Source: Aquificota bacterium (GTDB lineage Bacteria; Aquificota; Aquificia; Aquificales; Aquificaceae). Taken from it: a DNA stretch of 15,159 nt. Under the pieces are notes generated by a model. The model was not told the origin of the DNA. It saw nothing but the letters and a program-made list of their open reading frames with translations, and made no database searches. Every line of letters starts with the position of its first letter. Position 1 is the stretch's first letter. Both the position numbers and the translations under genes were made by a program. Of the stretch, positions 14,389 to 15,159 are shown piece after piece. Where the stretch lies: positions 1-15,159 of the forward strand of contig JAADEK010000090.1 in NCBI GenBank assembly GCA_013153455.1, in the 5' to 3' direction.

Positions 14389-15159
14389 TTAAGAAAAGAA
14401 CTCCTCCCTCCTTGGCTTGTATCCCCTCACAAACTCCTCACCGCTCATACGCCTACCCTTGGGAGAAATAAGCTCAAGAATCTCAACCGCGCCCTCACCG
14501 CACGCGACAATCAGGCGCTTCTCATCAAGAACCTCCCCCGGCGCCCCCTCAGCGTCAAAAGGGCGCACCCTCAAGAGCTTTACCCTCTTTCCCCTGAAAA
14601 AAGCGTAAACGTCCGGGTAAAGCCCCCGAACGCGGTCCCGAACGCTCTCCGCGGGAGCCTTCCAGCAGAGCCTGAACTCCTCGCGCGCGACGGGGGGCGC
14701 GTATGTCGCCTCTTCCTCCCTTTGGGGCTTCGGGCGAACGGAGCCCCCGAGCCAGCGCGCGAGGGTATCCCCGAGGAGCTTTGCCCCGCTTTTTGAAAGC
14801 TTCTCCGAGAGCGTAAGGAGGTTGTCCTCCTCTTCTATCCTTATCCTCTCTTGGGAAAGGATTGGACCCGCGTCAAGCCTTTCGTTTATGAGTATCACCG
14901 TGTTCCCCGTTTCCTTTTCGCCCGCCATGAGCGCGCGCTGTATGGGCGCTGCACCCCTGTATTTCGGAAGTAAAGAAGCGTGCAGGTTGAGCGCGCCAAG
15001 TCGCGGGACCTCAAGGACTTCCTTCGGGAGTATCTTCCCGTATGCTACGACAACTATACAATCGGGCTTTAAATCCTTCACCGTTTTAATCAGCTCTTCC
15101 TTTGTTCTCGGCTGGTATACGGGTATCTTTCTTTCCAGTGCGAAGACTTTAACGGGAGG
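14389..15159 (-). CDS. fmt: Methionyl-tRNA formyltransferase, N-terminus cut by window edge
   Basis: Fmt formylates initiator Met-tRNA using 10-formyl-tetrahydrofolate, for translation initiation. The open frame runs past the right edge with 256 codons visible. About 50 N-terminal residues lie outside, so the internal GTG at 15081 is not the start. The formyl-transfer domain shows [10 protein letters not shown], the signature [17 protein letters not shown] with catalytic Asn and His, and the Asp of LDAGPIL. The C-terminal tRNA-binding domain follows, ending KPRREEFFS. It is the most upstream visible gene of the minus-strand operon with the PflX-like gene, ccdA and hisH. Confidence 0.96.
   Translation of the reverse strand, partial: PPVKVFALERKIPVYQPRTKEELIKTVKDLKPDCIVVVAYGKILPKEVLEVPRLGALNLHASLLPKYRGAAPIQRALMAGEKETGNTVILINERLDAGPILSQERIRIEEEDNLLTLSEKLSKSGAKLLGDTLARWLGGSVRPKPQREEEATYAPPVAREEFRLCWKAPAESVRDRVRGLYPDVYAFFRGKRVKLLRVRPFDAEGAPGEVLDEKRLIVACGEGAVEILELISPKGRRMSGEEFVRGYKPRREEFFS

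Noticed and set aside
15079..15081. GTG at 15081 as the fmt start
   Set aside because: The frame continues upstream to the edge with typical Fmt sequence ([17 protein letters not shown]), so the true start lies outside the window.
1..15159. Search for CRISPR arrays, insertion sequences, tRNAs, attachment sites or prophage genes
   Set aside because: No spaced direct repeats, transposase motifs, tRNA-like cloverleaf or integrase seen on either strand; the region reads as ordinary core chromosome.

Overview
The window looks like chromosomal DNA from a thermophilic member of the Aquificota, probably Aquificaceae. The A-type Fe-S carrier at 7016-7366 closely resembles, from memory, the Aquifex aeolicus IscA protein. 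The nitrate reductase is of the form shared by Aquificota and Campylobacterota. Proteins are rich in Lys, Glu and Arg, and genes are packed with 1-11 bp gaps or overlaps. This assignment is inference; no search was run.

Left (1-5571, minus strand): a periplasmic nitrate reductase operon, napA-napG-napH-napB and the start of a napL-like gene that runs off the left edge. No napC is seen; NapGH is expected to pass quinol electrons to NapB and NapA. The operon has a clear TTGACA-17-TAATAT promoter. A nested 26-bp dyad lies between the predicted transcription start and the napA ribosome binding site.

Centre left (5573-7366, plus strand): a divergent pair, a 6-pyruvoyl-tetrahydropterin synthase/QueD-family protein with an altered active site and pdxA (vitamin B6 synthesis), overlapping by 11 bp. 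A separately translated IscA/ErpA-type Fe-S carrier follows.

Centre (7376-11413, minus strand): a compact information-processing unit starting at a strong promoter. It reads SRP RNA (ffs, absent from protein-based annotation), a 75-residue unknown protein, dnaX, a DUF4911-like small protein, then uvrB. dnaX has a run of nine A close to its 3' end. One extra A would open a longer C-terminus with the look of a genuine DnaX tail, so slippage (or a homopolymer error) is likely.

Right (11397-15159): a monohaem cytochrome c gene on the plus strand, whose promoter interleaves with the SRP RNA promoter and whose leader holds an 18-bp perfect dyad. It converges on a minus-strand operon of fmt (cut by the right edge), a PflX-like radical SAM protein, ccdA with an unusual extra membrane insert, and hisH. 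The cytochrome's intrinsic terminator lies inside the last codons of hisH. CcdA, NapB and the cytochrome all relate to making or using c-type haem proteins.

There is no insertion sequence, phage gene, CRISPR array or tRNA in the window, and no gene-free stretch over 300 bases.
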